This document shows, piece by piece, positions 51,928 through 61,670 of a stretch of 64,000 bases of DNA. Both the position numbers and the translations under genes were made by a program. The DNA comes from Acinetobacter colistiniresistens (GTDB lineage Bacteria; Pseudomonadota; Gammaproteobacteria; Pseudomonadales; Moraxellaceae): positions 92,627 through 156,626 of the forward strand of contig NZ_KE340378.1 in NCBI RefSeq assembly GCF_000413935.1, read 5' to 3'. Numbering within the stretch: the stretch's first letter is position 1; each line of letters opens with the position of its first letter. The notes under the pieces were generated by a model. That model saw nothing but the letters and a program-made list of their open reading frames with translations, did not search any database and had not been told where the DNA came from.

Positions 51928-53442
51928 TTATGCCGATTTAGCAATATCCACACGTGCTAGCATATGACCTGTTTCTTCGAAGTTGGCATGCCAAGACAAT
52001 GCTTCACGAAGGATGTGTGGGGTATGTCCACCGCGTTCACAGGCACGGTCAAAGTAATCATTGAGTGCACCTTGATACAGTGGATGCACACAGTTATCGA
52101 TAATCACGCGTGCGCGTTCACGTGGTGCTAGGCCACGTAAGTCAGCAAGCCCGACTTCAGTCACTAAAATGTCAACATCATGCTCATTGTGGTCAACATG
52201 GCTGACCATTGGCACGATCGATGAGATATCACCACCTTTGGCAATGGATTTGGTCACGAAGATTGCAAGGTGTGCATTACGGGCAAAGTCACCTGAACCG
52301 CCGATACCATTCATCATTTTGGTGCCGCAAACGTGGGTTGAATTCACGTTGCCGTAGAGATCAAACTCAAGTGCAGTGTTAATGCCGATAATGCCTAGGC
52401 GACGCACAATTTCAGGATGGTTTGAAATTTCTTGCGGACGCAACACTAATTTGTCTTTGTAGTTTTCAAGATTGCCAAAAACACGTTCGCCACATTGAGC
52501 CGATAAAGTAATAGAGCTACCAGAAGCAAACTTCATTTTACCTGCGTCAATCAATTCAAAGGTACAGTCTTGAAGGACTTCCGAATACATGACCAGATCT
52601 TCAAAATTTGAATCTTTCAGTCCAGTCAGTACTGCATTGGCAATTGAGCCGATACCTGCCTGTAATGGACCGAGGTTTTTCGCTAAACGGCCTGCAGCCA
52701 CTTCCTGTTCAAAGAATTTGATCAAGTGATTGGCAATACCCTGAGTTTCGGCATCAGGTGCGGTCACGGTTGAAGGCGAGTCAGCTGTATCGTTAAAGAC
52801 GATCCCCACGATTTTTGCCGGATCAATTGGAATCGCCGTTGAGCCAATACGATCATCCACTTGCGTTAAAGGCAATGGTGTACGGGTTGGGCGATAGGTT
52901 GGGATATAGATATCGTGTAAGCCTTCAAAGTTTTCGCTCAGAGAGGTATTGATTTCAACAATGACTTTTTCTGCAAAAATCGCAAAACTCGCTGAGTTAC
53001 CGACAGAGGTGGTTGGGACGATATGACCGTCTTCCGTAATGGCAACCGCTTCAATTACTGCGACATCCGGGCGTTTCAATTGTTGATTACGCATTTGTTC
53101 AACAGTCTCAGACAAATGCTGGTCAATAAACATCACTTCGCCGTTATTGATGGCGCGACGTAAGGTATTGTCGACTTGGAATGGCATACGACGCGCAAGC
53201 ACACCTGCTTCCGTCAATTGTTTGTCTAAGTCGTTGCCGAGGCTTGCACCGGTAATTAATGTGATTTTTAACGGATTTTTTTTAGCTTGTTCAACCAAGG
53301 CTTGTGGGACTGCTTTGGCTTCGCCCGCACGGGTAAAACCGCTCATACCGACCGTCATATCATTTTTAATAAACTGAGCTGCCTGCTCTGCACTCATCAC
53401 TTTGTCATGCAGTGCTGCAAGACGAATACGACTTAAAGACAT
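51928..53442 (-). CDS. Succinate CoA-transferase (acetyl-CoA hydrolase/transferase family), 504 aa
   Basis: This full-length class I CoA-transferase of the AarC/ScpC group has GMSGFTRAGEAKAVP near the N-terminus, the substrate-binding stretch GPLQAGIGSIANAVLTGL and NGIGGSGDFARNAHLAIF, which includes the conserved Gly-rich loop. It moves CoA between succinyl-CoA and acetate and so links acetate handling to the TCA cycle. Either of two adjacent ATG codons (53445, 53442) may be used. It is a single gene. Confidence 0.9.
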   Translation of the reverse strand: MSLSRIRLAALHDKVMSAEQAAQFIKNDMTVGMSGFTRAGEAKAVPQALVEQAKKNPLKITLITGASLGNDLDKQLTEAGVLARRMPFQVDNTLRRAINNGEVMFIDQHLSETVEQMRNQQLKRPDVAVIEAVAITEDGHIVPTTSVGNSASFAIFAEKVIVEINTSLSENFEGLHDIYIPTYRPTRTPLPLTQVDDRIGSTAIPIDPAKIVGIVFNDTADSPSTVTAPDAETQGIANHLIKFFEQEVAAGRLAKNLGPLQAGIGSIANAVLTGLKDSNFEDLVMYSEVLQDCTFELIDAGKMKFASGSSITLSAQCGERVFGNLENYKDKLVLRPQEISNHPEIVRRLGIIGINTALEFDLYGNVNSTHVCGTKMMNGIGGSGDFARNAHLAIFVTKSIAKGGDISSIVPMVSHVDHNEHDVDILVTEVGLADLRGLAPRERARVIIDNCVHPLYQGALNDYFDRACERGGHTPHILREALSWHANFEETGHMLARVDIAKSA

Positions 53443-53741
53443 CATCCATTCTCAATATTGCTTTTCATTGGCTATGGATTTTAGCGCTAAAACATGAAAA
53501 GTGAATTGAAATAAGGCTAAGGTCTAATACAGCTGCATACGCTTTATTCACTTGTAATTCAGCTGGTTTTTGGGTGATGTAGTATTCAGTTGAATTTAGA
53601 GGGGAAAGCGGAGAAAAACTGAATTTTTAGAAACAGAGTGAGGCTAACTGAATGGGCGGAAAGTCGCCAACTTTCTGGTTATTCAATGGGCGACTTTAGT
53701 CTAAATCATGTATTTTTGTCCGCTTGACTGGAATTGGTGAC
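53443..53741. other. Gap between the CoA-transferase and envZ genes
   Basis: It should hold the CoA-transferase promoter. An inverted pair AAGTCGCC (about 53658) and GGCGACTT (about 53690) encloses 20 bases and could end the envZ transcript. No gene is supported. Confidence 0.4.
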
Positions 53742-55196
53742 TTAGAAATGTCCAGTCAGGGTCTGTTTGATCTTATCAATTGCATTATTTTGTGGCTCAT
53801 CGCCAGCTGCGGCATGAATCGGCAGAGAAATCACCACTTCTAAACCACCTTGATCGCGGTTGCGGATGCTGATCTGTCCTTGATGGATATCCACGATACG
53901 TTTCACAATCGCCAAGCCCAAGCCACTGCCTTGAATTGTTCGTGCTGAGTTGCCACGAACGAAAGGTTGCATTAACTCTTCTACCTGATCGGATGGAATC
54001 CCTTCACCATGATCAGCGACCGTAATCAGGATGTGGTCATCGACATGACTGGCCGATAATTCAATCGGTTCAGCACCATAGCGTTTGGCATTATTGACCA
54101 GATTGGCAATCAGGCGTTTCAAGGACAAGCTACGCGCAGGAATAATCGGCAGTTCTTCTGCTTCAAAGCGGATATCCAAAGGTTTGAATTGCACCACCAG
54201 TTCTTGTAAGAGGGTGTTGAGGTTGGTGTCGGTAAGTTCTTCATCTGAGCCATCACGCATATAGGAAATGAACTGGTTCAGAATGGCATCCATATCATCT
54301 ACATCGTAAATCAGCCCTTCACGGAAGAACTCATCGGGGAGCATTTCCGCCGTTAAACGAATCCGTGTCAGTGGCGTGCGTAAGTCATGTGAGATCCCTG
54401 CCAGCATGATTTGTCGATCGCGTTCGGTTTGCTCAAGCGTATACACCATGTGGTTAAAAGCTTGATTCACCTGACGGATTTCGAGTGGGCCATGATTGGT
54501 ATCTAAATAAGGGGCTTTACCTGTCTTACTATAATTATTGGCGGTATTTTGTAAGCGACGCAAAGGTCGGTTCATTTGGCGAACCAAAATGAGAATAATG
54601 ATGGAGGAGACAATCGGCACACCAAAGAGCCAACCTGCAATCAGCTCAACACTATAGTTGGTATAGGTTTTTAATGGTTCTCTAACCCAGTTACCATTCA
54701 TTTCCGGAGTTTGAATCCAGATCCGCGGAATTGGTTTAAATTTAAAATAAACGGTAACGTCTTTAACACCCAGTTCGTTCGCAAGCTTCTGTTCAATTTG
54801 GTTGGTAAACAGTTCAGCGAGGAATTTGTCTTCAACCTTTGGGAACTCGGCTGGATCGGTAATATATTCAATACCAATGCGATTTTTGAGCCAAGTATCG
54901 ACATCCACTTCGCTATCACGATGCAGAATGCGGATGTCTGGATTGTTGACCAGTTCTAATTCAATCGCAAGATAACGGGCATGTTGCTGCAGTTCTGGAA
55001 GATATAAGGTTCGCCAAAAGAACCACAAGGACATAAACAGACTAAAGAACACCATGAACAGCACCAAAATGGTGGTACGCATGGCTGCGGAACGTGGTTT
55101 GATTTTATCTAAAAAACGTTCCCATTTGGTTCGAGGTCTTTCTGAATAAGCCGCGAAGTCAGTAAATTCTTGTGGATCAATCGGTTCAAGTTTCAA
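53742..55196 (-). CDS. envZ: Osmosensor histidine kinase EnvZ, 484 aa
   Basis: Two membrane segments (about residues 41-62 and 186-205) enclose a periplasmic domain of about 120 residues. A HAMP segment follows, then HisKA with the phosphorylated His270 (GISHDLRTPLTRIR), and the ATPase domain with NLVNNAKRYG, ADHGEGIP and GSGLGLAIVKRI. It pairs with ompR 17 bases upstream on the same strand. In Acinetobacter this pair affects envelope, osmotic and virulence traits. Confidence 0.94.
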   Translation of the reverse strand: MKLEPIDPQEFTDFAAYSERPRTKWERFLDKIKPRSAAMRTTILVLFMVFFSLFMSLWFFWRTLYLPELQQHARYLAIELELVNNPDIRILHRDSEVDVDTWLKNRIGIEYITDPAEFPKVEDKFLAELFTNQIEQKLANELGVKDVTVYFKFKPIPRIWIQTPEMNGNWVREPLKTYTNYSVELIAGWLFGVPIVSSIIILILVRQMNRPLRRLQNTANNYSKTGKAPYLDTNHGPLEIRQVNQAFNHMVYTLEQTERDRQIMLAGISHDLRTPLTRIRLTAEMLPDEFFREGLIYDVDDMDAILNQFISYMRDGSDEELTDTNLNTLLQELVVQFKPLDIRFEAEELPIIPARSLSLKRLIANLVNNAKRYGAEPIELSASHVDDHILITVADHGEGIPSDQVEELMQPFVRGNSARTIQGSGLGLAIVKRIVDIHQGQISIRNRDQGGLEVVISLPIHAAAGDEPQNNAIDKIKQTLTGHF

Positions 55197-55213
55197 CGTT
55201 TAATTTCCCGAGC

Positions 55214-55978
55214 TTACTCTGCACCATCTGGAACAAAAACGTAGCCTACACCCCAAACGGTTTGGATGTAGCGCGCACGAGCAGGGTTATCTTCAATTAA
55301 ACGACGTAAACGAGAGACTTGGACGTCAATCGAACGCTCCATCGCTCCCCATTCACGGCCACGTGCCAAATTCATCAGTTTGTCACGCGTCAATGGTTCA
55401 CGTGGATGTTGAACCAGCGCCTTCAGAACGGCAAACTCACCTGTTGTCAGTGTAACCACCTGACCTTCACGTGTCAGTGTACGCGTGGACAGATCCAAAG
55501 ACCAAGGACCAAAGCTGACCACTTCAACTTGTTGGCTTGGTGCACCTGGAACTTCACGAACTTGACGACGTAATACCGCACGGATACGTGCCAGCAACTC
55601 ATTTGGATTAAACGGTTTTGGTAAGTAATCGTCAGCGCCAGCCTCTAAACCTGCAATACGGTCAGAGTCGCTACCGCGGGCAGTGAGCATAATGATTGGC
55701 GTATCGATATTGGATTGGCGTAAACGACGGCAAATGCTTAAACCATCTTCAACAGGAAGCATGAAATCAAGCACGATAAGCGAGAACAGTTCACGTTGCA
55801 GTAAACGATCCATTTGTGTTGCATCATGAGCAGTTTTTACCACGAAACCTTTATCTTCGAGGAAGCGTTGTAAAAGCGTACGCAAGCGCACATCGTCATC
55901 GACCACTAAAATGCGTTCGACTCGGTCTGTCTCATGGTGTACGGTTTCCGTCGATTCAGCAGGTACAACTAAACTCAT
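55214..55978 (-). CDS. ompR: Response regulator OmpR, 254 aa
   Basis: The receiver domain has the acidic cluster VVDDDVRLR (27-29) and phosphoacceptor Asp71 (LIVLDFMLPVEDG). The C-terminal winged helix is of the OmpR type (REWGAMERSIDVQVSRLRRLIEDNP, TVWGVGYVFVP). A ribosome site AAGGAGCACATC precedes the ATG. It is the first gene of the ompR-envZ unit. Confidence 0.95.
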   Translation of the reverse strand: MSLVVPAESTETVHHETDRVERILVVDDDVRLRTLLQRFLEDKGFVVKTAHDATQMDRLLQRELFSLIVLDFMLPVEDGLSICRRLRQSNIDTPIIMLTARGSDSDRIAGLEAGADDYLPKPFNPNELLARIRAVLRRQVREVPGAPSQQVEVVSFGPWSLDLSTRTLTREGQVVTLTTGEFAVLKALVQHPREPLTRDKLMNLARGREWGAMERSIDVQVSRLRRLIEDNPARARYIQTVWGVGYVFVPDGAE

Positions 55979-56373
55979 GATGTGCTCCTTTATCGTTTAT
56001 TGTCATCGTCTTTCAGCAATGCAAAGAAGTATACGATTCATTGCACAGTTTTGGCTATGTTATAAAGCAACAAATATTGCCAATAAAATCAAGAGATAGA
56101 TACCAAATATATACAGGCAAAATGATGACAATCAACCTATTTATCAATATTTAGGCGAAAAAATCTTGGTATTTTAGAAACATTCAAAGATTTGCATAAA
56201 AGATTGAGTGCGGAGATTTTCGCAAGCGTTGAGCACTGAATCGACAATTCAGCCGAGCTGAATAAAAGTTAAACAGGATTAAAACACAATATTCAAAAAA
56301 ACAATGGTGGATTTTATAGCCATGAACTTTATAATCATTGCTTTTAGACTTAACCCTTGTGGAATCAATCACG
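55979..56373. other. Divergent promoter region of ompR and tex
   Basis: The 395-base region is AT-rich. GCTGAATTG-rich short inverted stretches lie near 56240-56265 (CGACAATTCAGCCGAGCTGAATAAAAG, an imperfect AATTCAGC/GCTGAAT hairpin). Nothing coding is supported, and the promoters cannot be pinned down. Confidence 0.4.
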
Positions 56374-58728
56374 ATGACTGACTTAGTTCAGCAGTTGGCA
56401 AATGAACTTGCCGTACGTCCAAACCAAGTAGAAGCTGCTATTCGTTTAATTGATGAAGGTGCCAGCGTTCCTTTTATTGCACGTTACCGTAAAGAAGTCA
56501 CGCAAGGCTTAGACGATACGCAATTACGTCAACTCGATACACGTTTAACTTATTTACGTGATTTATATGAGCGTCGTGAGAAGGTAATCCAATCTTTACA
56601 AGAACAAGATAAATTAAACGATGATTTATTAGCACGTGTGAATGCAGCAGAAACCAAAAATGCATTAGAAGAAATTTACGCACCATACCGCCCAAAACGC
56701 ACCAGTAAATCATTTAAAGCGAAAGAGGCAGGGTTGGGCGCGATTGCTGAGAAAATTATCAGCGACCAAGTGGATCCAACTGAAGCTTTGGCTGGTTTTA
56801 GTCACGAAGACTATCCAGATGTTGAAAGCCAGCTGGATGCCATTCAGCATATCTTGATTGATGATTGGGCGCAAAACATTGCCTTAACCACTGAATTAAA
56901 ACAAACTTTTTCTAAAACTGCGGTGTTGAAAAGTGCTGTTGCTTCTGATGAGAAAAAAGAAGTCGGCAAAAAGTTCCGTGATTATTTCGAGTTTTCAGAA
57001 AACCTGAATAAAGTGCCATCCCACCGTTTGTTGGCGATGTTGCGTGGTCGCCAAGAAAATGTCTTGGGCTTGAAAGTGGATGGTGAAGATGATGCGCCGT
57101 TGGCTCGTATTGAGACTGAATACAATCTTGAGCAAACTCAACCACAAAGCCGTCAGGATTATTTAAAACAGACCGCAAAATTATTCTGGTTAGGTAAGAT
57201 TCGCCCACAAATCGAACATTCGTTATTAACGGATAAACGTTTGGCAGCTGAAGCTGAGGCGATGGATGTATTTGCTGAAAACCTGCGTCATTTGTTACTT
57301 TCTGCACCTGCAGGCAGTCGTACCACCTTGGGTGTAGACCCGGGCATCCGTACGGGCGTGAAGCTTGCTGTGGTGAGCGATGCGGGCGATGTCTTGGCGC
57401 ATAGCACCATTTATCCATTTGCTCCAAAAGAAGATAAAGCAGGTTCTATTACGGAACTGGCGCGCTTATGTCGAGAGTTCCACGTGGAACTTATTGCAAT
57501 TGGCAACGGCACAGCAAGTCGTGAAACCGAAGCGGTTGTAGCAGAAATGATGGCGGCCAATAGTGATCTTAAATTGACACGCATTACGGTAAGCGAAGCG
57601 GGTGCATCGGTTTATTCTGCCAGTGAACTGGCCTCTCAAGAGCTTCCTGAGCTGGATGTTTCGATTCGTGGTGCCGTTTCAATTGCACGCCGTTTACAAG
57701 ATCCTTTGGCAGAACTGGTTAAAATTGACCCGAAATCAATTGGTGTGGGCCAATATCAACACGACGTCAATCAAACGGGTCTCGCAAAAACATTGGATGC
57801 GGTGGTTGAAGACTGTGTGAACGCGGTGGGTGTAGATGTAAATACAGCGTCACCTGCGATCTTGGCCTATATTGCAGGTCTGAATAAGTCGATTGCACAG
57901 CAAATTGTGGAATACCGTAAAGAAAATGGTCGTTTTGACAACCGTCAGTCATTGAAAAAAGTACCTCGTTTGGGTGAGCGTACCTTTGAACAATCTGCGG
58001 GCTTCTTGCGTGTGCAGAATGGTTCGGAACCATTGGATGCATCAGCAGTTCACCCTGAAAGTTATGGCTTGGTGGAAAAAATTGTTGCAGCAAAAGCAAC
58101 CACGATCAAAGACATCATCGGCAACACTGAAATCATTCGCCAAGTCAAAGCAGATGAATTTGTGGATGACAAATTTGGTTTACCAACCATTCAAGATGTT
58201 TTGTCTGAACTGGAAAAACCAGGTCGTGATCCACGTCCAGAATTCCGTACCGCGAAATTCCGTGAAGATATTACCGAAGTTGCACAATTGACTGAAGGCT
58301 TGCAGCTTGAAGGTGTGGTGACCAATGTCACCAACTTTGGCGCATTCGTTGATGTGGGCGTGCATCAAGATGGTTTAGTGCATATTTCTGAATTGGCAAA
58401 TGAATTTGTGTCTGATCCACATAAAGTGGTCAAACCAGGTCAGATCGTACAAGTCCGTGTCATGCAGGTCGACGTGGAACGTAATCGCGTGAATTTGAGT
58501 ATGCGTGCCGAAGGCGCTGCACCAGCCAAAGCAGCTCGTTCGCAACAACGTCCACAGCAAGATCGTGCTGAACGTTCAGAGCGTAAGCCACAAGGTCAAC
58601 GTCCGCCACGTAAAGATGGGGATAAACGTCCGCAACATCACAAGCCAAAAGCTGAAAAACCACAAGAGCAAAAAATTGGTGGTTTAGGTGCCTTGTTATT
58701 ACAAGCAGGGATTAAAGGTTCTAAGTAG
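56374..58728 (+). CDS. tex: Tex family transcription accessory protein, 784 aa
   Basis: Order of domains: N-terminal Tex helical region (VRPNQVEAAIRLIDEGASVPFIARYRKE), the YqgF/RuvC-like domain from about residue 318 (TTLGVDPGIRTGVKLAVV), helix-hairpin-helix motifs, and an S1 RNA-binding domain from about 641 (LEGVVTNVTNFGAFVDVGVHQDG). A basic Gln/Arg/Pro-rich tail follows. Length fits Tex (about 770-790). ATG 56374 gives the canonical MTDLVQQLANEL start. It binds RNA and the transcription apparatus. Confidence 0.94.
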   Translation: MTDLVQQLANELAVRPNQVEAAIRLIDEGASVPFIARYRKEVTQGLDDTQLRQLDTRLTYLRDLYERREKVIQSLQEQDKLNDDLLARVNAAETKNALEEIYAPYRPKRTSKSFKAKEAGLGAIAEKIISDQVDPTEALAGFSHEDYPDVESQLDAIQHILIDDWAQNIALTTELKQTFSKTAVLKSAVASDEKKEVGKKFRDYFEFSENLNKVPSHRLLAMLRGRQENVLGLKVDGEDDAPLARIETEYNLEQTQPQSRQDYLKQTAKLFWLGKIRPQIEHSLLTDKRLAAEAEAMDVFAENLRHLLLSAPAGSRTTLGVDPGIRTGVKLAVVSDAGDVLAHSTIYPFAPKEDKAGSITELARLCREFHVELIAIGNGTASRETEAVVAEMMAANSDLKLTRITVSEAGASVYSASELASQELPELDVSIRGAVSIARRLQDPLAELVKIDPKSIGVGQYQHDVNQTGLAKTLDAVVEDCVNAVGVDVNTASPAILAYIAGLNKSIAQQIVEYRKENGRFDNRQSLKKVPRLGERTFEQSAGFLRVQNGSEPLDASAVHPESYGLVEKIVAAKATTIKDIIGNTEIIRQVKADEFVDDKFGLPTIQDVLSELEKPGRDPRPEFRTAKFREDITEVAQLTEGLQLEGVVTNVTNFGAFVDVGVHQDGLVHISELANEFVSDPHKVVKPGQIVQVRVMQVDVERNRVNLSMRAEGAAPAKAARSQQRPQQDRAERSERKPQGQRPPRKDGDKRPQHHKPKAEKPQEQKIGGLGALLLQAGIKGSK

Positions 58729-58738
58729 TTGACCAAAT

Positions 58739-58770
58739 AAATAAAAGCCTCTTCGGAGGCTTTTATTTTA
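58739..58770 (+). terminator. UUCG-loop terminator after tex
   Basis: AAAAGCCTC-TTCG-GAGGCTTTT carries the very stable C(UUCG)G tetraloop and is followed by a T-rich tract. Confidence 0.92.
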
Positions 58771-58839
58771 AGTAATTTTATTTTAATTTTTTTGAATCGC
58801 AGAGATCACAATAACCATAACAAGATGAAGGATTAAATA

Positions 58840-59327
58840 ATGAAAAAAATACTGTTTCTATTGGTGATTTCAAGCTTAAGTAATGTTGCGCTGGCCAAAG
58901 TCCCTTATCGCGCAACCGCTGAATGTCGTTTTGATTATGATGATTTTGACTTTTGCTCCAAACAAAATATTGCTCAATATAAAGCCGTATTGGCAAAACA
59001 GTCTCCAAACTATGATGCAACAAAAATTTTGTTCAATGTCGGATCGGCTCAAGCGATCCGTTATGTCGTGATTGATACCGAAACTGGGGTCGTATTTCCG
59101 TTACGTGATGAAATCTTAGGTTTTAAAGATGAGGAAGGCGGATTAAATGGTAACCCGCATTGATTCAATTTTCGCTTAAACAACCACAATTATGCATTCA
59201 AGGCAGTGTCTATGCTTATCGAGATGTGTATGACAATGTCAAAGTCTGTTATCGCATGGAAAAAGATCCAGGGCTCAAATATGGTCAAGCCATTAGGCGT
59301 GTGGATATTCCAGCGTCATTAAAATAA
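58840..59327 (+). pseudogene. Small secreted protein, broken by a frameshift near 59160
   Basis: The first frame (58840-59163, 107 aa) starts with a signal peptide (MKKILFLLVISSLSNVALA) and holds two cysteines (AECRFDYDDFDFCSKQ). It ends at a TGA directly after NGNPH. The -1 frame is open from the same place (LIQFSLKQPQLCIQGSVYAY...KVCYRMEKDP...) to TAA 59327 and carries two more cysteines. One product of about 162 residues with two disulfides is the likely original, broken by a one-base indel. The family is not recognised. Confidence 0.7.
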
Positions 59328-59685
59328 TCCATGTTTTTAGACCTCCTGAGAGAGGTTTTTATTTGTGTTCAATTGCCGATTTTAACTGGAGAATTTGTTG
59401 TTCTCTTCATTCGAGTTGAATGATGTTCTGTTCATTTGACGCCATTTTTAAGGCTTGGAGATCAAGCAGAATATTAGTAAGTAGCTGTTTAATTTACTGC
59501 GATTTCGATGATATAAAATAGAGGCCTTATTTTAATGAATCGGTTTAACTTTAAAAATGCAGATTGATCTATCGGCGTTTACTTAGACCCATGCATCGTT
59601 GTTTTGAACAAACAGCAATTTTATTCTATAAATCTGGTTTAATTGGGTTAACCTGATTTGATGCAAAAATTTAAAGGAGGTCGTG
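59328..59685. other. Gap upstream of the AraC-azlCD unit
   Basis: A weak terminator (ACCTC-CTGAGA-GAGGT plus T5, 59341-59361) lies at the left. AATCTGGTTTAA and TTAACCTGATTT near 59630-59660 form an imperfect inverted pair just before the AraC gene and could be its operator. The rest is AT-rich and empty. Confidence 0.45.
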
Positions 59686-60516
59686 ATGTCGCGTAGACCT
59701 CGTGAACAAGTCGATTATTTACACCTAGAAGAACTGGGTGGTCTGGAAATGCTGAAAGCTAGCTACTATCAGCAGGAGTTTTCACGACATGTTCATGAAG
59801 GATTTTGCATTGGTGTAATTGAAGAGGGTGCACAACGTTTCTACCGCACAGGGGGCAACCATGTGGCACCACAGGGCGACATTATTCTGGTCAATGCCGA
59901 TGAAGTACATACTGGATCTTCGGCTGTAGAAACAGGGTGGCGCTATCGTGCAATTTATCCGACCCCCGAAATATTTCATGAATTGACACGTGATTTAACT
60001 ACCGTGCACGGCACAGCGCCTTGGTTTAGAGAGGCGGTATTACATGATGAAGGTTTAGCGCAACAATTTCGTTTACTGTTTGATTTATTGGAACAGCCCA
60101 ACAATACCTTATTAAAACAAACCTTATTCTTGTCTACCATTGCATGGTTGGTGTCGAAGTATAGTCAGGTCAAACCACAAACAACGGACTTGAGCAATGC
60201 CAAGCAGCGAATTTTAAATATTAAAGAGCTGATGGCGAGCATGCCAGAGCAGGAGTTTTCATTGGCTGCACTTGCGGAAATGGCCAATCTGAGTCAGTGG
60301 CATTTTTTACGTCAATTTAAAAAACATGTGGGACTGTCACCCCATGCATGGTTGGTGCAGGTACGGCTGCAAAAATCACAAAAACTATTAAGACAAGGGC
60401 TTAACCTATCTGAGGTTTCACAGCAATGTGGGTTTTCGGATCAGAGTCATTTTAGTCGGCATTTCCGTCAGACATTTGGTATTACACCCGGTGGTTATAT
60501 CACCTACCTCAAATAA
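59686..60516 (+). CDS. AraC-family regulator (cupin plus double HTH), 276 aa
   Basis: The N-terminal cupin-like domain (SRHVHEGFCIGVIEEG, GDIILVNADEVHTG) is followed by the C-terminal double HTH (FSLAALAEMANLSQWHFLRQFK, then LSEVSQQCGFSDQSHFSRHFRQTFGITPGGY). ATG 59686 sits five bases after AAAGGAGG; the GTG at 59683 is too close to it. The azlC and azlD genes follow on the same strand, so it is likely their regulator. Confidence 0.9.
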   Translation: MSRRPREQVDYLHLEELGGLEMLKASYYQQEFSRHVHEGFCIGVIEEGAQRFYRTGGNHVAPQGDIILVNADEVHTGSSAVETGWRYRAIYPTPEIFHELTRDLTTVHGTAPWFREAVLHDEGLAQQFRLLFDLLEQPNNTLLKQTLFLSTIAWLVSKYSQVKPQTTDLSNAKQRILNIKELMASMPEQEFSLAALAEMANLSQWHFLRQFKKHVGLSPHAWLVQVRLQKSQKLLRQGLNLSEVSQQCGFSDQSHFSRHFRQTFGITPGGYITYLK

Positions 60517-60584
60517 AACAGCAATTTTATACAATTCTAATTGGCCGAATTTTGGCATAGTCAGCTGATCTAGTATGAAAAATT

Positions 60585-61307
60585 GTGATGTTGATGTTAA
60601 GTGAGACCATAACAGATAACACGCCAATGACCGCATCTCGGGCATTTTTAAACGGTGTGATTAAAATACTGCCTCTATGCTTCGCAGTTCTACCTTGGGG
60701 TTTGCTTGCGGGCTCCATGGCGATACAGGCGGGACTAACCACCCTACAAGCGATTGGTATGTCGGCTTTGGTTTTTGCTGGTGCGGCGCAATTGATGACC
60801 TTAGGTTTGGTGATGGCTGGAACGCCTGCACTCACGATTATCATTTCCGTATTCCTGATCACCACCCAGCATTATTTATATGCGCTGTATTTACGTGAAG
60901 ACATTGCCAAACAGCCATTAAAGCATCGTTTACTGTTGGGCTTTTTACTGACGGATGAGCTGTTCGCGGTCAGTATTAAAAAGCAGCCGCATTATATTTA
61001 CTATTTATTGGGAGCAGGCAGTTGCTTCTATCTGTGTTGGGTACTGTTTAGCGTCTGCGGGATCCTGTTGGCGGCCTCTGTGCCAAATCTGGATCAATAC
61101 CATCTGGATTTTTCCATTGTTGCCACCTTTATTGCGATTGTGATTCCTTTTATTAAAAACCTGAATACCTTGGTGGGTGTGTTGGTCTCTGTGGGTTTAA
61201 CCTTGGTTTTCCTGAGCTTGGGCATCAAAAGTGCTGCGATCTTGGCGGGCGTGATTGGAATGTTGACGGCCACCTGTTTACAGAATCTTCGGGAGCGTAC
61301 AGCATGA
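60585..61307 (+). CDS. azlC: AzlC-family branched-chain amino acid exporter subunit, 240 aa
   Basis: The AzlC signature appears early (GVIKILPLCFAVLPWGLLAGSMAIQAGLT), then SALVFAGAAQLMTLGLV and TQHYLYALYLREDI, with five to seven hydrophobic segments. The start is uncertain: GTG 60585, ATG 60588, ATG 60594 and ATG 60627 are all in frame. The last codons overlap azlD (ATGA). The pair exports branched-chain amino acids or analogues. Confidence 0.88.
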   Translation: MMLMLSETITDNTPMTASRAFLNGVIKILPLCFAVLPWGLLAGSMAIQAGLTTLQAIGMSALVFAGAAQLMTLGLVMAGTPALTIIISVFLITTQHYLYALYLREDIAKQPLKHRLLLGFLLTDELFAVSIKKQPHYIYYLLGAGSCFYLCWVLFSVCGILLAASVPNLDQYHLDFSIVATFIAIVIPFIKNLNTLVGVLVSVGLTLVFLSLGIKSAAILAGVIGMLTATCLQNLRERTA

Positions 61308-61621
61308 GTTGGTCTCTTCTGGTTCTTCTGGCAATCGTGGTGTTTATGAATCGCTATATGCTGCTGGAACCGAATATCCCTTTACGGCTACCGAAATGGT
61401 TTCAGCAATCGTTGCAATATTCTGCACCGTGTTTGTTGACTGCGATTGCGACCCCGATTGTGTTTATGGATGAGCAGGGTAGCTTTCGTGAGACTTTATT
61501 GAACCCGTATTTTCTGGCCACGATTCTAACCATTGCGATTGCTTATAAGGTCAAGCATACCTTGCTGACAATTTTCCTCAGTCTGGCCTGTTTTTATGCC
61601 TTGGTATTTTGGCTGCCTTAG
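61304..61621 (+). CDS. azlD: AzlD-family transporter subunit, 105 aa
   Basis: It starts inside the end of azlC (ATGA overlap), so the two are coupled. The short protein has four hydrophobic segments and the AzlD features NRYMLLE and LLTAIATPIVF. Length is normal. Confidence 0.87.
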   Translation: MSWSLLVLLAIVVFMNRYMLLEPNIPLRLPKWFQQSLQYSAPCLLTAIATPIVFMDEQGSFRETLLNPYFLATILTIAIAYKVKHTLLTIFLSLACFYALVFWLP

Positions 61622-61670
61622 TCGACTTGGGCAGTGGCAATCCATGCCCAAGCATCAGTGAGCCTCACAA

